Assembly: GCA_007258455.2 (NCBI GenBank)
Contig: VDFB02358134.1
Coordinates: 210,735,394-210,799,393 of the forward strand
Direction of reading: 5' to 3'
DNA: 64,000 nucleotides
Source of the DNA: Sequoia sempervirens
Taxonomy: Eukaryota > Streptophyta > Pinopsida > Cupressales > Cupressaceae
The notes beneath the pieces were generated by a model that was not told the origin of the DNA, did not search any database, and was given only the letters and a program-made list of their open reading frames with translations. Below, piece by piece: positions 59,050 to 64,000 of the stretch. Every line of letters starts with the position of its first letter. The first letter of the stretch is position 1. The position numbers were made by a program, and so were the translations under genes.

Positions 59050-60200
59050 AAAGTGGCTTGATTTTCTAATCCAAGATGATCTATTGTTCAAAGGGGAACA
59101 ATTATGCATTTCTAAATGTTCAATGAGGGATAATTTAATCAAATAAAATCATAGGGAAGCCTTGTAGATCACTTTGGTTTGGATAAGACCTTGAAGCAGT
59201 TGAAGAGGCACTATTATTGGCCAAAAATGCAAATTGATGTGAGAAAATTTGTGGATAAGTGTACCATTTTTCAAAGGGATAAAGAATATAACACTAATGT
59301 AGGGTTATATAAACCTCTTCCAATCCCTAATATGCCTTGGGAATCAATAAGCATGGATTTTGTGATGAGGTTTCCTAGAACACCAAGAGGTTTTGATTTG
59401 GTGTATGTTGTTGTGGAAATGTTTTCAAAGATGACACACTTTATACCTTGTAAGAGCACTAATGATGCTTCATACATTGCAAGACTCTTCATCAAAGAGG
59501 TGGTATGAATCCATAGTTTACTTCTTAGCATTGTATCTAATAGGGATAGAAAATTTCTTGGTCATTTTTGGAGGACCCTATGGAAGAAACTTGGCACAAA
59601 TTTGAGTTTCAATTCTCCCTATCACCCTCAAATTGATGGGAAGAATGAAGTGGTGAATAGAATCCTTGGAAACCTTCTAAGATTTCTAAAAAATGAGCAT
59701 GCAACACAATGGGATCTTATTTTTCCTCAAGCTAAGTTTGCATACAATGATTCGGTGAATAGAAGTGTTTGCAAAAGTCCTTTTGAAATTGTTTATGGTA
59801 TGTAGCCCAGGGTTGTGTTTTAATTGAAAAATCTTAGTGGGATGGAAAGGAGTGTTGAAGGTGAAAAATTTGTTGTGTCAATGCAAGAAGTCCACCAATA
59901 GGTTAAGGGGAATCTTCAAAATAATTTTGAGAAGTACAAGCACACTGCTGATCAAAAGAGGAGAGAGGTTCATTTTAAGGTTGGAGACTTGGTTTTGGCT
60001 CATTTGAGGAAGAAAATATTCCATAAAGGGAGGTACTCTAAATTTCATATGAAGAAGATTGGGCTATGTAAAGTGGTGCCCAAGTTTGGAGAGAATGCAT
60101 ATGAAATTGAAATTGAGTTGCCATTTCTCCTATTTTTAATGTTTTTCATATTTACCCTTATAAAGGATATGTTGTTGCAGGTGATAATGTAGGTTCATTA
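59050..60200 (+). pseudogene. Chromovirus integrase
   Basis: The zinc-finger region reads VDHFGLDKTLKQLKRHYYWP and KFVDKCTIFQR, where the second Cys of the pair (CxxC) is lost. The core reads SISMDFVMRFPRTPRGFDLV (first Asp), SNRDRKFLGHFW (second Asp in NRD) and YHPQIDGKNEVVNR (Glu), so the D,D,E triad can be followed through two frames. The C-terminal part reads FAYNDSVNRSVCKSPFEIVY, KFVVSMQEVHQ, and FKVGDLVLAHLRKKIFHKGR, the GPY-like module KVGD.V. It runs on into the chromodomain. Stops near 59505, 59803 and 59961. Confidence 0.85.
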
Positions 60201-60390
60201 GTGCTTCTAGATGGAGATTGGATTAGGGATATTCCACCAAGACAACCATTGGATTTGGAATGCATCTTGGAAAAGGAGCTTAAGAGGATGAGGAGAAAGG
60301 TCTACTATCAATACTTGGTCAAATAGTGAGGTCTTTGCCCAAGGAGTATGGTGTAGGGGCACCTAGGTCTTCATGCCCCAAAAGGGGGTC
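60201..60390 (+). pseudogene. Chromodomain remnant at end of pol
   Basis: FNVFHIYPYKGYV (HVS.L.PY type) is followed by ILEKELKRMRRKVYYQYL and a VK, resembling the start of the chromodomain that chromoviruses carry after integrase (…IL..R.....R.Y.EYLVKW). The Trp and second half are lost in stops at about 60324-60330, and the remainder (LPKEYGVGAPRSSCPKRG) is out of frame. In active elements the domain directs insertion to chromatin. Confidence 0.6.
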
Positions 60391-60395
60391 AAAAG
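60380..60395 (+). promoter_or_regulatory. Possible polypurine tract of the chromovirus
   Basis: AAAAGGGGGTCAAAAG directly follows the end of pol and precedes a TG start. Confidence 0.45.
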
Positions 60396-60396
60396 T

Positions 60397-61532
60397 TGAT
60401 ATTTTTATTTTTTTTAGTTTTCTGTGTGTAATAGTGTCCTCTAATATCATTTCATATGTGTTAATTTTTTTTTTTAGTCATTAGGGATGATTTAGGGTCT
60501 AGAAGCAAAATGTTGTTAAGTTGCACAAATGTTGTCAATGCAACTTTTACACTTTTTGTCATAACAGGGTACAATGATGTTTAGTTGAGTTTGTAATTTG
60601 AAAATTAGTTGAGAAAAATTGGGAAATGGTTATAAAAATTTTAAAATACCTTGTGTGGTTGAGGGAAAGGTTGGACGTTGAATTTCTTAAAGATTTGGAG
60701 CAATAAAATTCTATTTTCTGCATTTTTGAATGCTAATTTTTTGATATAGTGACTTACAATATGGATTTGTATGATCTATGAATGCATTAAGACTGATTGG
60801 GATTGGTAAAATAGTAAGTATAATTTGTGTTGGTGTTGTTTTCATGTAATTTCATCAAGTTTCAAGCAAGTTGTGTTCATTTTACTCTAAATTGGTTGAA
60901 ACCCTAGTTAGGATAACTAGTGAGTAGATAAAATGAAATAGACTCCATTCCACCTAGTGAAAAATATTTAAACTTGGTGTAATGGAAGAATTATATGAGT
61001 TATTTTATTTCAAAAACTTACAGATGCAGAGGATGGTGTTTGAAATGCATGGAGTTGCTGATATGGCTTGATATCTTCATGTATCAAACTTGGGAACCCT
61101 AGAGACTCAGGGTATTTCTTGAAAGCCCTTGGAAAATTAATATAATTGATAGAATAAGATTAATTAGATCTTGTATTACATTTTTTAAGTAATAGAATGA
61201 GATTGAAACCCATGGAATGCAAATACCGTACTCCTACCAAGCCAAGTTGCCAATTAGGCCTAGTTACAACAAGAGGTCAATCAAATTTTGATGCATTCCA
61301 TACAAAGTACCCTACCCTAGTTTTTAGATATGTTTATTAAAGGAAAAAGGGTATCTAGAAATGTGTTCACATTTTGAATTCCATGTCTGTCCTTAAAGTT
61401 ATGACTATAAAACCCGGTTTGAAAGGCTACTAGGAGGAATGAAGGCTTGTGAAGAAAAACCCACCAAGTGATGTTTTAGGGTTTCAAAGAGTGGTTGTCT
61501 AAGATTTTTTTGAGATTGAATACCCTTTATCA
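60397..61532 (+). mobile_element. Possible 3' LTR of the chromovirus
   Basis: Begins TGATATTTTT after a purine tract and could end CCCTTTATCA (61532), giving complementary ends TGATA/TATCA. No coding region is inside. No second copy is in the window to confirm it, so the boundaries are tentative. Confidence 0.35.
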
Positions 61533-64000
61533 ACATAATCAATGTAAATAAAAATATTAGGCTTTGTATAAAAAAATTTAGGAGGTGTTCTCAATGGTAA
61601 AGTTGCCCCAAAACTAGGAATTTCTTCAATATTAAATTGATATGAGATAGATTGCATACCTTCAACTTTATAAGGAAATGATAGTGTAGCTTCAACTTGA
61701 GATGTGATAGATTATGTATATTATTCTTGACAATGGAAAGATGCCATGCTTTCAACTTAAGATGAAAAAAATTGTGTGCATTCAACTTCGGGATTCAATT
61801 TGCTCATTTCACAAAGGTTTTGAATTTGTTTCCTTTATGTCACCAACTCTTTTTCTCTCTTAGTATTTTTTTCCACACACTTATTTAATGCTAGAGTCTC
61901 TTATTGTTTCCTGATTGTGATGATTAATTCTATATGTATCATGAAAAAGACATAAATATTAGTTCTATCATGTGAATTCTCTTCCCAAATTTTCTATATA
62001 TGTGAATGAAGATTATATTTAGAAAAATCATTGCAAATAAAAAATACATCTAGTTAATTCCATTTTTGGAATTTCTAGTGTGAATAAAAAATCATTATTA
62101 TGAATTGATGTCTAATGCATGTAACCAATGTAGTTGTATTCATAGTATTAAACCAATATGGTGTAAATATATAAGCTATAATACAATACTTTGAATGATA
62201 ACTTGCAATAATTTATTGTTGTGACATGCCCATTGTTCTACTTAGAAAATTTTCTATGTTTTACCCACAAGTGAATAGTTTATGCATCAAATCTAATGAG
62301 CAATAAAAATTTTCTTTAAAAAAAAAAAAAGATATCATGCACATTTGAAATAATCACTATTCCAAACTTTCCATTGCATTACATTGTAATATCACCATCT
62401 TTCCAAAATATTGATTTCTTATTAAATAATCTCAAGTTTAACTTTTCATGTTTACAATCTTCCATATAAATGGATACAAGAATACATACATAGCTCCTTT
62501 GAGATTTACTAGCAATAGAAATACACATGGTCCAGGCAGTCTTGCTTCAAATCTTGGCTGCCAACTAATGAGGAGAAGCATCACTCAAGCACTTTTCTAC
62601 CAACCAAAAACTTAATATAGTCCCCTACACATCTACCTAACTAGTAAGATGGCCATACCCTTTGATGAAGATATTGGTTCAGTAACCTCATAATAATATC
62701 CTTTATGAGCTTGGTGTTGTGTCCCATATATCTAGAAATTTCTCATGCAATGGCTACAACCTACGTGCTTGACAATCCCAAACTAGCATGCATAACTGGA
62801 TCATAGTGAATTGGCAATGTAAATGATGGCAACTTACACTACTTTGGCCAAATAATTCATCACTTAGTTACTTCGAGTGAGAGTCATTCTATTAGCACAC
62901 CTTCCTAGATCAATTTGTTATGACCACACATATTCTATGCATAGGCTATCCCCTTCATTGGATTATCCTAACCCTAGTAGTAGCCTATATTCTTTTCAAG
63001 TATACTAAGACATTTCAACTAAATTAATTAAAACAAATCCAAACTTCACAACCCCTTCATAAATCATACTATAACTATATAAGCTTAAACTTAACATATC
63101 TTATATAGAAAACACTCAAACATGCATTCCTACTTATATAATATGCTAATATAACCTAGTTATGGGGTTCACATACAATTAGGCTTTAAAAGCATCTTTC
63201 AAGTTTATCAAAAATAATATAAACATATTCATAATAAAGCATCTAGATTTCATCTTTCCATCCAATTCAAAAAAAACATATGAAATCATGCAATATTTTC
63301 AACTTAAAATATAAAATAGAATAGAAAACTAGCATGCATGTAATTATAAAGATCCAATTGATAAATTTAGATTCCTAGCACAACCTTCACCAAAATCAAC
63401 TTGCAACTCCTCCTAAACTCAACTTTTCACTAGCTCTAACTTCTCTTGAAAAACTCTCACTATGTAAACCTCTCTAAACTCACTCTAAAATTTTTCACAA
63501 ACTCTCAACTTAGAAATGTAGTGGAGTTACACAAAAATTAAAAAAAAAGAATGCAATTATGTGTCGCATAAGATGAACAATGCTCCCCTATTTATACAAA
63601 AACTTGAGGACTCGAAGACTACAAACAAGCTCACATTATTGCCACTTCTCATACTCAATGGTTCAACTCAGTTAACAAGATTCAAGGTGGTAGATTTAAA
63701 ATGATTTCTAAATGGATATGCTCAACCAGCCGCTATATCCATATGACAGTAGAGTGATTTACTCAAAAACACAAGGTTAATGTTTTCACAGGTCAACTTT
63801 TCTCAACCAACTTCTCAATTGACTATTTATCACATTCTACTATGCCTCTTATGTTGGAGATGTGATGCATAATAGAATTCTAAAAGGTATGCAAAGTTCG
63901 TAATTTGGTGCCACATAATATATCACATGCCCCTATTTATTTGGTTGTTATTTTGGAAAAGATCAGTTCAAAGTTCAAGTTATACATTTGATATTCACCT
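61533..64000. other. AT-rich non-coding region to the end of the window
   Basis: No conserved domain on either strand. Short TTCAACTT-type repeats occur at 61660-61790. The last 700 bp resemble LTR or promoter sequence on the minus strand (see the TATA feature). Confidence 0.5.
63589..63596 (-). promoter_or_regulatory. Possible minus-strand TATA box
   Basis: The minus strand reads TATAAATAGGGGAGCATT, a good plant TATA context. It is followed downstream by a CT-poor leader-like stretch to about 63360. This could be the promoter of an LTR running off the left of this region or of a decayed gene. Confidence 0.4.

Overview
The window is AT-rich, intergenic nuclear DNA from a large-genome seed plant. 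The nested long LTR retrotransposons, several of the Ty3/gypsy Tat group, make a gymnosperm plausible, but that part is inference. I found no intact cellular gene, no tRNA or rRNA gene and no CRISPR array. Nearly everything that can be named is a retrotransposon or a piece of one, and all coding regions are broken by stops and frameshifts.

Layout, left to right. 1-990: decayed retrotransposon coding fragment with a G-patch-like segment. 2545-3375: 5'-truncated LINE with a clear target-site duplication. 3941-9081: a 5.1 kb solo LTR of chromovirus (Tekay/Del-like) type with perfect GTATT duplications. 9087-12026: remains of a second related LTR with a tandem array. 12027-15962: pyrimidine-rich 3' region, polypurine tract and LTR of a Tat-like element. 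16008-26179: a plus-strand Tat element (PR end, G-patch, RT, RNase H, archaeal-type RNase H, integrase), cut near the integrase C-terminus by a minus-strand copia-like element (20018-26091) that keeps a coiled-coil/zinc-knuckle gag but no recognisable pol. 26640-27210 and 41899-43882: two halves of a minus-strand plant-mobile-domain (PMD) pseudogene, probably the antisense extra ORF of that Tat element. They are split by a complete 14.7 kb LTR retrotransposon (27211-41898) with 3.4 kb LTRs and a minus-strand gag-pol. 44478-46170: an LTR after a polypurine tract, possibly the 3' LTR of the Tat element. 46171-49500: AT-rich DNA with long direct repeats. 49550-56640: a gag-protease-only Tat-like element with LTR pieces. 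56641-58040: a decayed unknown minus-strand coding region. 58041-60390: a 5'-truncated chromovirus pol with a chromodomain remnant and a possible 3' LTR. 61533-64000: AT-rich DNA with a possible minus-strand promoter.

The order of insertions can be read: the copia-like element and the 14.7 kb element both landed in the older Tat/PMD unit. The most unusual points are the 14.7 kb element, whose only primer-binding-site-like sequence lies on the strand opposite to its gag-pol; two Tat-group elements carrying the extra RNase H on opposite sides of RT; the PMD pseudogene split by a retrotransposon; and the gag-only copia-like element.
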